DNA of 64,000 nucleotides from Sphingobium sp. MI1205 (GTDB lineage Bacteria > Pseudomonadota > Alphaproteobacteria > Sphingomonadales > Sphingomonadaceae). Shown one piece after another: positions 1 through 8,026 of this stretch; the stretch's first letter is position 1; the number at the start of each line of letters is the position of its first letter. The DNA lies in NCBI RefSeq assembly GCF_001563285.1, contig NZ_CP005188.1, positions 1,865,501-1,929,500 on the forward strand, given 5' to 3'. Under the pieces are notes generated by a model. The model made no database searches. It was given only the letters and a program-made list of their open reading frames with translations, and was not told the origin of the DNA. The translations under genes were made by a program, and so were the position numbers.

Positions 1-246
1 GAAATCCCAGCCGGGATGATGCTGGATGCCTTCCTTGCGCCGGCGACCGAGCTGCTGGTCGCCGACCTTGCCGGCGAGCAGTTCCTCGAACTGCTTGGGG
101 TCGACAGGCCCGGACAGGCCGAGGCTGGCGGCGAGCTTGCCGCCCCATTCGGAGGGTTCGTTGCCGCCCTTGGTATAATAGTCGCCGATTGTATAGTAGC
201 GGCCGATATTGGCGGGTGTCCCCTTGAGGCGGCGAGGATGGATCAT
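1..246 (-). CDS. MobF-family conjugative relaxase (TrwC/TraI type), N-terminal part
   Basis: The first 82 codons of a gene that continues beyond the left edge. The product would nick oriT and lead the transferred strand into the recipient. The start resembles TrwC relaxase domains: paired tyrosines at residues 17-18 and 23-24 (candidate nucleophiles), a W-G-G-K segment followed by LGLSGPV, and HHPGWDF at the edge, which matches the conserved H-R-P-G-W-D of the family. The ATG overlaps the traD stop as ATGA (243-246), so the two are translationally coupled. The helicase domain expected in this family cannot be seen here. Confidence 0.88.
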   Translation of the reverse strand, partial: MIHPRRLKGTPANIGRYYTIGDYYTKGGNEPSEWGGKLAASLGLSGPVDPKQFEELLAGKVGDQQLGRRRKEGIQHHPGWDF

Positions 247-2393
247 GCCGGCTTCGCCTTCTCACGCGGGCCTTCGGAACGGCCATGGCTGTCGAGCCGC
301 ACACGGATCGTGCCGCGCGTCGCCCCCAACAAGGGGATGGGGGTGGCAACCCTGTTCTCCTCGTCGGGATGATCGTCGATCGGCGCTCCCTCGTCCGTCA
401 TGCCGGAATCGCTGTGGTCGGTGGGTCCGAACACCTCATCCTGCGGCACGGCGTCCTGGGGATCCGGCAGGCTGGGCGGCTCCTGGGTCGGCTCCCGCGC
501 CGGCGGGGGATTGGCCTCGCCGGTAAAAAGATCGCCTTGCCCCGTTCCGGGAGACGGCGGCGTGTCCGGATGTCCCGGACCCTGCCCTCGCCTCGCGGCC
601 TCCTCCCGCGCCTGGCGCGCGCGGCGCTCTGCCCACGCCTGGGAGATGATGGCCTTGCCGAGCGGCAGCCTTTTGGGGGGCTCGGTGCGTTCAACGAACG
701 CGGCCGCGATCGAAGGCAGCGGATTGAAGCGATCGGTGAAACGGACGACGGGGAGATTGCGCCCGAAACGGAGGAAACCCGAAAGGTTCGGCAGATGGGT
801 GACCTCGGTGTCCAGAACCAGCGGGCGGGTCACCTGCATGCGACTGAGGTTCACCCCGTCGCGCATGTCATTGACGCCGTAGCTCATCCCCTCGTTGGCT
901 TCGACCTGCTCGACCCGGCCAAGGTTTTTGGAGATAAGTTCCGAGGTGTCGCTATCGTTCGCCCGGAGCGCGACCCAGGTCGAGCAGTAGCCGGTGATGG
1001 CCGCCGCATCCTCCTTGCCGTAGGTCGCGGTCAGCTGGGGATAGGACTGGAACCCCAATATGCCGCAGCCGCCATATTTGCGCGCACGGGCGAGGAAGTC
1101 GGATAGGCTGGGGAGCTTCTGGAGCGTCGGCAATTCGTCAATGACGCAATAGAGCCGCCGGTCGCGGTCGGGCGTGAGGCTCATGATCGCGCTGATCGCG
1201 ATGTCGAGCCAGACCGTGATCAGGGGGCGCAGCGAAGGAAGCTGGTCGGCCTTGACGGTGACGAACAGCCAGCTGTCGTCCTTCTCGTCCTCGACCCAAC
1301 GCCGGATCGAGAAGCCGTCCTCGGTATCGTCGAGATAGGCGAAGCTGCGCATGACCGAGGCAAGCTCGGCCTGGACGCCGGCCGAGGTGCGCTCTCCCTC
1401 GGCGGAGATGAAAGCGGCGGCATCGGTGCCCTTCACATAGGCGGCAAGATCGGCGAGCGGGGAACGCAGCACCCGATCAAGCAGGACCGAGATGAGCGTG
1501 TGCTTCTGCCGCGCGAGCTTGCGCAGGACGGCGACCAGCGTGCCGCGCGCGGCCTTGCTCCAGAACGGATCGCCATGTTTGTCGGGGATCGTAGATTCCG
1601 CGATCTGGTCGTAATGATACTCCCGCGGAACATCGACCCAGGGACTCCAGATGTCGGTGCGCTTGTCGAGCGGGTTGAGCAGGATGTCCCTGCCGGGGCG
1701 ATAGAATTTCTCAACGAAGCTCCCGGCCGTGTCATAGACGATCGCCCGCTTACCCTGCTTGCGGATGCCTTCGAGCATGGTGGTGATGAGGTTGGTCTTG
1801 CCCGTTCCTGGAGCGCCGACCAGCAGGATATGTTCGGGCTCGAAGGCTTCCGGCACGGCGACGCCGCCGATTGTGAGCGCCCCCTTCTTCTGCCCCCGGA
1901 GCGCGCGCCGCACTTCCGAGGCCGTCCCGAAGCGGGCGCCGCGCAGATATTCGTTGGAGCCGAGCCCCTTCCCAGTTCTGGTAAAATAGAACCAGGCACT
2001 GACCAGTCCGAAGAGGGCGACCACACCGGCAATGGCCGCCCCGTGGATGAGGTCCTTTTCGAGTTTGTGGAGCGCCTGCTTCGCGACACCGGAGTCGGCG
2101 AGGGTGTCGGCCGAGGTCCAGTATTGGCGCCCGTCGGGGGTGCGGAACAGCACCGGGTCATTGGTCCCCGGCGCCGCATCCGCCTTGATGGTCGCCTCCA
2201 CCAGCTTGGCGAGGACGAAGCGCTGATAGTCGGTCGACTTTTCGAACGCATACCAGCAGGTCCCCATCAACCAGAGGATCAGCCCGGCCAGCACGGTCTG
2301 GAAAAAGACCTGGGTGGTCATGCGGACATTGTGGACGATCGCCTGCCCGCCCCGCGTCCAGCTCCCCAACGTGTCGTTGCGGAAGATGCTCAT
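243..2393 (-). CDS. traD: Type IV conjugative coupling protein TraD/VirD4
   Basis: A 716-residue inner-membrane ATPase that couples the relaxosome to the mating-pair channel. Two membrane segments lie at about residues 28-48 and 117-137, then a cytoplasmic motor domain with Walker A GAPGTGKT (193-200) and Walker B LYCVIDE (about 414-420). The C-terminal 100 residues are proline-rich and acidic. The order TraD then MobF relaxase matches F/R388-like transfer operons. The start is preceded at once by a C-rich stretch on the plus strand (GGGGGAGGGG on the coding strand, 2400-2409) that probably serves as an unusually strong Shine-Dalgarno. The gene is intact. Confidence 0.93.
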   Translation of the reverse strand: MSIFRNDTLGSWTRGGQAIVHNVRMTTQVFFQTVLAGLILWLMGTCWYAFEKSTDYQRFVLAKLVEATIKADAAPGTNDPVLFRTPDGRQYWTSADTLADSGVAKQALHKLEKDLIHGAAIAGVVALFGLVSAWFYFTRTGKGLGSNEYLRGARFGTASEVRRALRGQKKGALTIGGVAVPEAFEPEHILLVGAPGTGKTNLITTMLEGIRKQGKRAIVYDTAGSFVEKFYRPGRDILLNPLDKRTDIWSPWVDVPREYHYDQIAESTIPDKHGDPFWSKAARGTLVAVLRKLARQKHTLISVLLDRVLRSPLADLAAYVKGTDAAAFISAEGERTSAGVQAELASVMRSFAYLDDTEDGFSIRRWVEDEKDDSWLFVTVKADQLPSLRPLITVWLDIAISAIMSLTPDRDRRLYCVIDELPTLQKLPSLSDFLARARKYGGCGILGFQSYPQLTATYGKEDAAAITGYCSTWVALRANDSDTSELISKNLGRVEQVEANEGMSYGVNDMRDGVNLSRMQVTRPLVLDTEVTHLPNLSGFLRFGRNLPVVRFTDRFNPLPSIAAAFVERTEPPKRLPLGKAIISQAWAERRARQAREEAARRGQGPGHPDTPPSPGTGQGDLFTGEANPPPAREPTQEPPSLPDPQDAVPQDEVFGPTDHSDSGMTDEGAPIDDHPDEENRVATPIPLLGATRGTIRVRLDSHGRSEGPREKAKPA

Positions 2394-2565
2394 GGCCGGC
2401 CCCTCCCCCGAACGGCTGGCGGTGCGCTACGGCATGCCCCCGGATTTGGGATGGCCCTGACCGGCAGGGAATAATCGCAGGCAATCGCGCGGCCGGACGG
2501 GAAGCCCGCCGAGGGGGAACGCGAGGCCGGGCATGTGTCCGCGAGGTGGGGATCCGCGCGCCGGG

Positions 2566-2865
2566 TCATGGCTGTTCGTCCGGTGAGAGCAGCCCCTTTT
2601 CGAGGAGCAGCGCCCTGGCGTCGGCCATGCCCTGTTCGAGCGTCTCGGGCGACCGGCGTCGCACCGATGCCGCGAGGATAGAGAGCGTCTGCAGGACGCA
2701 GGAGAGGATTTCGTCCTGCGTCGTGTAGACGTAGCCGCCGCGGGGATCGGCGGTCTGGTCGATCGCGGGGCGGAGGAGTTCGGCGACGCTGACGCCGACT
2801 TTACGGGCACGGCGCTGCAGCCGCTCGTAAAGGGCATCGTCGATCCGGATTGTGACCCTTGCCAA
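2566..2865 (-). CDS. Ribbon-helix-helix DNA-binding protein, possible relaxosome accessory
   Basis: A 99-residue protein whose first 35 residues fit a ribbon-helix-helix fold: a basic beta strand (ARVTIRIDDALYERL) followed by two helices. It starts with TTG, preceded by GGAG at good spacing. It lies between the candidate oriT and traD and reads toward traD, the place where MobF systems encode small oriT-binding proteins such as TrwA. An oriT-binding role is inferred from position only. The alternative is a CopG-type antitoxin, but no toxin gene adjoins it. Confidence 0.65.
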   Translation of the reverse strand: MARVTIRIDDALYERLQRRARKVGVSVAELLRPAIDQTADPRGGYVYTTQDEILSCVLQTLSILAASVRRRSPETLEQGMADARALLLEKGLLSPDEQP

Positions 2866-2956
2866 GGTGATGCTCCGACTGGAGCTTCGACAAGGAGGTC
2901 ACGACGCACAGCAACTATAGCGCAGACAAGCGACGATCACAATAAAATCAGCGTGG

Positions 2957-3178
2957 CGGACGTGTCTGCCAGCCGGAAACGGCGGAATTGCGGGGCTTTT
3001 TCGGGCAATAGTACTGAGGCGGCAGACGCGTCAGCCAAATAACGTGAAATCTGGCTGACGCGTCTGCCAACGGAAACCATTGATTATAGGGCAGTTTCAG
3101 GCCACAGCACCCGTGCGTACGGTGCATTACAAACCGCGAAGCGCGTGCGTCGCTTGCCCGCAGCAACGGAGTTGCTGC
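2957..3178. other. Candidate oriT / relaxosome assembly region
   Basis: A non-coding stretch between the RHH gene (minus) and a small plus-strand gene. It has a perfect 17-bp inverted repeat, 3021-3037 and 3052-3068 (GGCAGACGCGTCAGCCA and its complement), around a 14-nt AT-rich spacer. A partial third copy of the same unit (GACGTGTCTGCCAGC) is at 2957-2971. A second short hairpin, GCAGCAAC-GGA-GTTGCTGC, is at 3160-3178. Divergent transcription, repeats and nearness to relaxase and TraD fit an origin of transfer. The nic site cannot be placed by eye. Confidence 0.55.
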
Positions 3179-3329
3179 GTCATCCCTACCGCTGCCGGGC
3201 GCACCCATTGCGGTGGTGGTCGATGTGGGGAGATAGGTCGCGCTATGCGGTGGGGTCGCTTGTGGCGCGGGTGCGCCTGTGCGACAAGGATCGCGTGACG
3301 AGCGGGCCAGCCTGAGAAGGAAACTGGTC

Positions 3330-3653
3330 ATGCCTAAAATGTCTGAACGCGATAGGCTCGCTGATCTGGAAGATCGCGAGAAGAGGATTGCGGTCGAGAA
3401 GGCTGCGCTACGCAAGCGGCTACGCGATCGCTATGCGGCAATGGTGACGGCGCTGCCGGTCGAGCAATTGACGGAACGCGAGTTCCGGGACGTGCTGGGC
3501 CATGTGTTGCGGTTGGGCGGCGCTGCCGCGCTGGCTGCGCTCAAGGGGGCGTCGGGTGCCTCCGATGCTTCCCATTCGGGGAAAGCGCCAGCCGCGCCAA
3601 GGCCCGCAAAGGGGGATGACGGTGGGGCGCTCGGCCCTTCGGTGGGGGCGTGA
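3330..3653 (+). CDS. Small charged coiled-coil protein, conjugal TraD/TraC-like (Ti type)
   Basis: A 107-residue product from the ATG at 3330, which has a GAGAAGG Shine-Dalgarno. Residues 5-35 are alternating K/R/E and probably a coiled coil, followed by a segment with [16 protein letters not shown] and an Ala/Gly-rich tail. Small proteins of this kind (Ti-plasmid TraC/TraD families) are usually divergent from oriT in alphaproteobacterial elements. The assignment rests on position and overall pattern. It is unrelated to the coupling protein of the same name. Confidence 0.45.
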   Translation: MPKMSERDRLADLEDREKRIAVEKAALRKRLRDRYAAMVTALPVEQLTEREFRDVLGHVLRLGGAAALAALKGASGASDASHSGKAPAAPRPAKGDDGGALGPSVGA

Positions 3654-3683
3654 ACCTGTCGGCCCTTCCCCTTTTGGTTCTTC

Positions 3684-3713
3684 CCGCCGCCGCGCCGTCA
3701 GGCGCGGCGGCGG
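3684..3713. terminator. Very stable GC stem-loop between convergent genes
   Basis: A perfect 13-bp stem (CCGCCGCCGCGCC with its complement) and GTCA loop, 30 bp downstream of the plus-strand gene ending at 3653 and 104 bp downstream of the minus-strand gene ending at 3818. No T-run follows on either strand, so it is at best a non-classical or 3'-stabilising bidirectional terminator. Confidence 0.45.
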
Positions 3714-3817
3714 CCGGGGGCACGACAAAAGGCCAGCGCGCGGGGATGCGCGCCAGCCTTGGCGGGTCTCGTGTGATGGGTAGCGCGGCGCTGGGGGAAG
3801 CGCCGCGCCGTTTGGTT

Positions 3818-4843
3818 TCAGGCGCTGCGCCGTGCTTGCCTGAACGTGTCCCCCTCGCCGTTCTGCGGCTTGCGGGATGCGGGGGCATCCTTGGGCTTGC
3901 GGAAAGCATGGATGGGAACGCCTTGTTTCCGCATGGTCTGATAGAGATTGGCTTGGATGCCGGACCCTTCGCAAAGGACGGCTTCCACCGGCTCAAGCTC
4001 GCCCATCTTGCGGTTTCGCTGATAGGGAGCCTTGCGCCCGCCTCCATAGAGGCCATAAGCGACAACGGGGACGCCTTCCCGCGCTGCCCATGCCGCCGCG
4101 ATGGCGTCCGCCCCTTTCCGCTGCCCGGTGGTAACAAGCGTCATATGCGGAACGCGGGCCTTGATCTCTGTCAGCTTCGCCCAAAGCGGTTCCCATTCGT
4201 CCCAGATGGCGGGGCCGGAAAAGATGACGACGGGGCCTTGCGGCTGGTGCTTCTCGCGCTTGGCAAGGGCGCGTTCCTGCAAGAAATCCAGCGCATTGAT
4301 ATAGCTTGCGGTGGTGACGGATGACGCCTTGCTGCCCTTGGTCGGTGCCCATGCGCGACGCCAGCAAGCGCGATACATGGCGGCGGCATAGTCGCGCATC
4401 GTTTCGATGGCGGCGCGCTGTTCCGCAAGCGAGCGGCATTGAAGCTGGGTATCCTCAAGGTCTTTGTTGAATACCTCGCCCGGTTCCATGCACCGCGTCA
4501 TATCGCGGATTTTGTCGGCTAGGCGATCCTCCCGGCGCTCCACCGTTCCAGCGACAAAATGGAAGCTGTTGACGATACCCCAAGCAATATCCGGGGCGAG
4601 CGGGTCAAGCCGCGTGTCCGTCAAGAGGCAATAAAGCGACGTGATAAGTTCGCCGCAAACCTTCTGCGCGGTGAACGGTTCGGGCATCTCATGTTCGCCC
4701 GGTTCGTCGCCGTGTTCGATGATGGACAGCGGCAACGGATCGCCAAAGGATGCTTCAAAAGCGGGGGTTGCGGTTTCCTCCGCGATAAGTTCCGGCAGGT
4801 CGGCAAATGTGCTAACGGCCTTCTTAGCTGACTTCTTCGTCAT
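3818..4843 (-). CDS. DUF2493 (SLOG-fold) domain protein
   Basis: A 341-residue protein with an uncharacterised N-terminal helical part (1-200) and a C-terminal DUF2493 domain from about residue 203: the strand VVIFSG, then TTGQRKGADAIAAAWA (238-253), then VPVVAYGL. DUF2493 belongs to the SLOG superfamily of Rossmann-like nucleotide-binding proteins. Such genes are common cargo of alphaproteobacterial conjugative elements, but their function is unknown. It is followed upstream by the DUF736 gene after 83 bp, a common pairing. The gene is complete. Confidence 0.8.
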   Translation of the reverse strand: MTKKSAKKAVSTFADLPELIAEETATPAFEASFGDPLPLSIIEHGDEPGEHEMPEPFTAQKVCGELITSLYCLLTDTRLDPLAPDIAWGIVNSFHFVAGTVERREDRLADKIRDMTRCMEPGEVFNKDLEDTQLQCRSLAEQRAAIETMRDYAAAMYRACWRRAWAPTKGSKASSVTTASYINALDFLQERALAKREKHQPQGPVVIFSGPAIWDEWEPLWAKLTEIKARVPHMTLVTTGQRKGADAIAAAWAAREGVPVVAYGLYGGGRKAPYQRNRKMGELEPVEAVLCEGSGIQANLYQTMRKQGVPIHAFRKPKDAPASRKPQNGEGDTFRQARRSA

Positions 4844-4926
4844 GGGTCTGACTCCTGATGGCAGGATGATCGGTTAGGGTCCGGGGAAGCGTTGCTGCGC
4901 TCCCCCGGCCCGTCTTGGTCCGGTTC

Positions 4927-5400
4927 CTAGACTCTCACCTCGTCGTCAAAATCGGATGCGGCCCCTTGGCTGGACAGTCCGCCGCTTCCATCGGCGGTGC
5001 TGTCACCGAAACCGTAGTCATCGCCACGGTTGCCGGAAGGCGCATTGTCGCGGGGGGTGCGAATGGCGGGGCCGAAATCGTCGCGCTCCTGCCTGCGCCA
5101 TGCCACCCGATAGCCTTCCTCCACCGAGCCGAAAAGCGCGATGGGCAGGGCTTCGGGCATCGACGGGTCATCAACATGGCCTTGCAGGAAAACCTCGCCG
5201 GTTTTCTTGGCGACGGCTTCCCAAAGCGCGCCGACCTGAACGACACGGCCCCCGACATTGGGCGCGATGATCTCATAAGCCGGGGCCAGTTCGTTTTCGC
5301 TTTCCACCGGGCGCAAGGCCAGCTTGGGCAGGTCGATTGCGCGGGTGGCAATCCATCCGATGATGCGGCCCTTGTTAAGGTTAAACTCACCGATATTCAT
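4927..5400 (-). CDS. DUF736 family protein
   Basis: A 157-residue soluble protein that begins MNIGEF and has the DUF736 core (a beta-rich first 100 residues with GRIIGWIATRAIDL) and a Gly/Asp-rich acidic tail. DUF736 proteins are short, nearly universal markers of plasmids and ICEs of alphaproteobacteria. Their role is unknown. The chosen ATG at 5400 has GGAG about 10 nt upstream; an in-frame extension upstream is unlikely to be coding. A G-rich tract lies at 5458-5472, 58-72 nt upstream of the start. Confidence 0.82.
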   Translation of the reverse strand: MNIGEFNLNKGRIIGWIATRAIDLPKLALRPVESENELAPAYEIIAPNVGGRVVQVGALWEAVAKKTGEVFLQGHVDDPSMPEALPIALFGSVEEGYRVAWRRQERDDFGPAIRTPRDNAPSGNRGDDYGFGDSTADGSGGLSSQGAASDFDDEVRV

Positions 5401-5457
5401 AGCCTTTACTCCAAACGATGCTTCCGGGGCCAATCCCCATCTGCACCTATACTTATA

Positions 5458-5472
5458 CCCCCTCCCCTTTTT
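5458..5472 (-). promoter_or_regulatory. G-rich leader tract (DUF736 gene)
   Basis: AAAAAGGGGAGGGGG on the coding strand, one of the recurrent G-rich tracts found upstream of minus-strand ICE genes. Its role is unknown. Confidence 0.4.
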
Positions 5473-5659
5473 CGAGTATATTCTATTGTTTTCTTGACAG
5501 TATTTCATCGCATTTGGTGAGCCAGAGCCAATAATACGGACGCGGTAGCGTCTCGAACAAAGAAAAATATGGCGAAGCCATTCCTTCCTGATCAGCGGAG
5601 GACGCGACGGTGGCCGTCTGTCATCGCATTCGGAGCCGCCGTCGCCGGGGCTCAAGGGT

Positions 5660-5825
5660 CAGGGCTGGTCGGGGCAAGCAAGGGACGTCGCGCTGCGGCC
5701 TTTAGAAAAGCTTGGAGTAGAAGGGGCCTGCCGACCGCTTACCCCAAGCGACAACGTCGGCAGGCCCCTTCTACTCCTAGGTTTTCTTGGCCGGAGGCAG
5801 CCCTTGCTTGCCCCGACCAGCCCTG
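5660..5825. repeat. 166-bp interrupted palindrome (MITE-like or decayed element)
   Basis: Two nested perfect inverted repeats: an outer arm of 25 bp (5660-5684 with 5801-5825) and an inner arm of 22 bp (5714-5735 with 5756-5777, GGAGTAGAAGGGGCCTGCCG core). The DNA between the arms pairs only imperfectly. This lies in the 575-bp gap 5401-5975, which otherwise shows no gene. The structure suggests a non-autonomous mobile element or a recombination-generated palindrome. It is too long for an ordinary terminator. Confidence 0.6.
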
Positions 5826-5975
5826 GCACGCCGAGACCCTGCGAGGCGGCGCAGAATGTGATGACAGACATCGTGCGACGCTGATTGCGGGCCGAGGCGT
5901 CCTCGCCGAGGTCCGCGGCGACGGTGCCGCAAGCGCGACGTTTGAGGAAGGAAACAGAGCGTGCCTCTGGGGATG

Positions 5976-6212
5976 CTACGCCGGCCCGAGCCAGAGAACG
6001 TCGAGGAGGCTGGGGCTCGCCTTGCGTCCCTCGACGACGACGACTGCGTCCACCAGCGGCGGGAAATCCTGCGCGCCATTGAGGCGCCAGACGTGGCCAT
6101 CCTCCATATCGAGGAGGAAACCGCGCTCGGTTCGACGCAGGCGTCCCCGGAGACGCAGGGGTGCGACCGTCCCGATCACGGCGCGGGATGCCGGCCGATC
6201 GGGGCGGCCCAT
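5976..6212 (-). CDS. DUF5818-like small protein
   Basis: A 78-residue protein with a beta-rich pattern: GTVAPLRLRGRLRRTERGFL, then DGHVWRLNG, then VVVVEGRK and LDVLWLGP at the end. This resembles small OB-like DUF5818 proteins of sphingomonads, recalled rather than searched. No partner gene is close, and the palindrome 5660-5825 is downstream. The first ATG of the frame is used; no strong ribosome site decides it. Confidence 0.5.
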   Translation of the reverse strand: MGRPDRPASRAVIGTVAPLRLRGRLRRTERGFLLDMEDGHVWRLNGAQDFPPLVDAVVVVEGRKASPSLLDVLWLGPA

Positions 6213-6311
6213 GCGGAAGACGGATTCATGACCGCGTTCCCGTTGCGAGGATCATTTCCATTGTGACTATGTTTGCCCTATGTTCCAGTGATGGATGAAA
6301 GGACTTTCCCC

Positions 6312-6707
6312 ATGATCGCGGACTATCTCGCCACCTTCGATTTCAACCTGTCGCTGATCGATGCGGTCAACGACCCCGACATCGCGGATGTGCGCAGCCA
6401 GATCGCCGCCCTCGCGCTCGGGGAAGATCTCGACAGCGGCTACTATGCGACCCAGGAACTGGCTGAGGCCTTTCTGGAGGCGGCCCGCGAAGCCAATGCC
6501 GAGATCACCGATCCCCATAGCCCCGCGCGGGAGAAGCTGGTGGATATCCTCGACAGCGGTCCACCCTATCAGCGTAACCTGTTCGACGCGGTAGCCACGT
6601 TGCCGTTGGCGGACGCTGCGAGCCATCTCGCCTGGCTTACGGGTGTAATGCGTGATCGCGCGGACATGTATCGGCCGGTCGAGGCGGCGCGTCTATCGAC
6701 ACGCTGA
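6312..6707 (+). CDS. Hypothetical protein
   Basis: A 131-residue acidic protein not recognised as a family member. The start at 6312 is preferred because AGGA lies 10 nt before it; an ATG at 6291 is possible. The sequence is helical in character and includes DLDSGYYATQELAEAFLEAA. It is one of the few plus-strand genes in this part of the element. The 293 bp after it hold no recognisable gene. Confidence 0.6.
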   Translation: MIADYLATFDFNLSLIDAVNDPDIADVRSQIAALALGEDLDSGYYATQELAEAFLEAAREANAEITDPHSPAREKLVDILDSGPPYQRNLFDAVATLPLADAASHLAWLTGVMRDRADMYRPVEAARLSTR

Positions 6708-7000
6708 AGACCCCGCACCCACCTGCGGCATCCGGTAATTTCGCTCGGAACCGACTGGCAGTTGCTGCCCGGTTGGTTTAGAGGAGCGTGTCCGCCGGTG
6801 GCGGGCCGGAGAGTCGAAACTCCGAACAATAGAGTCGGCGCATGCCTTGCGGCCGGATTGCCTGTATTATGTCCAGGCTCCGGCTAAAGATCAGGCACGC
6901 GTTCTATTGTTCGCGTCTTTCGACCGTCCGGCTCAGGGGCCGGCATCCTCCTCCGGGGAGGGTGCCCGCCGACTGAGCGCGACGGGACGGAGAAGCACAC

Positions 7001-7150
7001 ATGACAGACGAAGAGCCAAGGCTGGAAAACGCCATCAAGCACATGGAGGCGGCACTTGAGTGCCTCGTCGACCCCAAGGACCAGGTGGTGGCGATAAGGC
7101 TTTCGCACGCACTTGACCTCGCACGGGAGCGATTGCTCGAAAGAACCTGA
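7001..7150 (+). CDS. Small hypothetical protein (49 aa)
   Basis: A short open frame from ATG 7001 to TGA 7150 with GGAG about 12 nt upstream. The product is an amphipathic helical peptide (NAIKHMEAALECL, then SHALDLARERLLERT), of the kind encoded by many ICE accessory genes. No family is recognised. It ends 26 bp from the convergent PIN toxin gene. Confidence 0.45.
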   Translation: MTDEEPRLENAIKHMEAALECLVDPKDQVVAIRLSHALDLARERLLERT

Positions 7151-7175
7151 GGAAGGATATCCTTCCCCCAACTGG

Positions 7176-7628
7176 TCAGGATAGCGCCAGTGTCGTGGGA
7201 TCATCCTCCCACGGATTGAATATGGCCGCACCGCTGTGACGCACATCCTTGACGTTGCGGGTCACGAGATAAAGCCGGTGCTCGATCGCGGTGGCCGCCA
7301 GCATCGTGTCGACAACGCTCGGTGTATGGCCCGTGCCTAGCTTGACGTCGCCGGAGATTGCTCCCCATCGCCGGATGATCGCGTCATCAAGGGACAGAAT
7401 GCGACCTTTGAAACGCGCTTCGAGTGCATCGCGAGCCCCGATATAGCGTGACCGCTCAGAATGGTCGGCAGGTATGGCGTGGATGCCCTTGTCATATTCA
7501 CCGAGCGTCAGGATGCTGAGGAACAGCGCTTCTTCGGGCTGCTCCGACGCCCATGTCTTCACGCTCGGCGCGCCGCCCGGATTGATGAGCGCGGCAATCA
7601 CATTGGTGTCGAGAAGCCAGCCGATCAC
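7176..7628 (-). CDS. PIN-domain ribonuclease toxin (VapC/FitB type)
   Basis: A 150-residue PIN-domain protein. The conserved acidic residues are visible: LLDTNVI near the start (D7), E44 in LTLGEYDKG, D at VVDTMLAATA and a C-terminal NVKDVRHSG segment. Such toxins cleave RNA when free of antitoxin. The gene overlaps its antitoxin by 4 bp (ATGA), and the antitoxin is upstream, the usual order. In an ICE such a pair probably stabilises inheritance. Confidence 0.85.
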   Translation of the reverse strand: MIGWLLDTNVIAALINPGGAPSVKTWASEQPEEALFLSILTLGEYDKGIHAIPADHSERSRYIGARDALEARFKGRILSLDDAIIRRWGAISGDVKLGTGHTPSVVDTMLAATAIEHRLYLVTRNVKDVRHSGAAIFNPWEDDPTTLALS

Positions 7629-7939
7629 AAGACGATATCCCGTCCGCTATCGCGTTCGCGCGTCAGATCGACGCCGTCGAGGTGCAGTCCTTCGAGAAAG
7701 GCGACGAGCGGCTTCTTACGCTCGGGCGGCAGCAACCTTTCGAGTTCGTCGGCGCTGATGATAACGACGGCATCCTTGCCGCGGACCGTGACGCGTTGCG
7801 GCCCTTCGCTGCGGGCCAGGCGAACGACCTCGCTGAACCGCGCCTTGGCGTCTTCGAGCTTCCATCCGCGCGCCGCTGGTGGAAGCCTGGAACCACCTTT
7901 GCGTGCGGGGCCGTCACCGGCCCGTTTGGGTGTAGTCAT
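7625..7939 (-). CDS. Antitoxin, Phd/YefM family
   Basis: A 104-residue antitoxin with a basic, probably disordered N-terminal 25 residues, then the Phd/YefM fold (WKLEDAKARFSEVVRLA, then PQRVTVRGKDAVVIIS and ELERLL) and a toxin-binding tail. The family represses its own operon and neutralises PIN toxins. GGAG stands before the ATG at 7939, and a palindrome at 7951-7970 is a likely operator. Confidence 0.85.
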   Translation of the reverse strand: MTTPKRAGDGPARKGGSRLPPAARGWKLEDAKARFSEVVRLARSEGPQRVTVRGKDAVVIISADELERLLPPERKKPLVAFLEGLHLDGVDLTRERDSGRDIVL

Positions 7940-7950
7940 GAGAATTCTCC

Positions 7951-7970
7951 ATCTGACCAGCTAGTCAGAT
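7951..7970. promoter_or_regulatory. Operator palindrome of Phd/PIN operon
   Basis: A perfect 7-bp inverted repeat (ATCTGAC, 6-nt spacer, GTCAGAT) 12-31 bp upstream of the antitoxin start. It adjoins a TATAT -10-like sequence on the minus strand, as expected for an autorepressed toxin-antitoxin promoter. Confidence 0.6.
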
Positions 7971-8026
7971 ATAATGGCCCAGCTGTATCGGCGCAAGCTC
8001 GATCCGGCATCGGCGGGTCCCGTGCG

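Noticed and set aside
2566..2865. RHH protein as an antitoxin of a fourth toxin-antitoxin pair
   Set aside because: No toxin-like gene adjoins it; its neighbours are TraD and the candidate oriT.
3818..4843. The DUF2493 gene as a DprA or LOG cytokinin-activating enzyme
   Set aside because: It lacks the PGGxGTxxE motif of LOG proteins and the DprA extensions; only the general SLOG core is supported.
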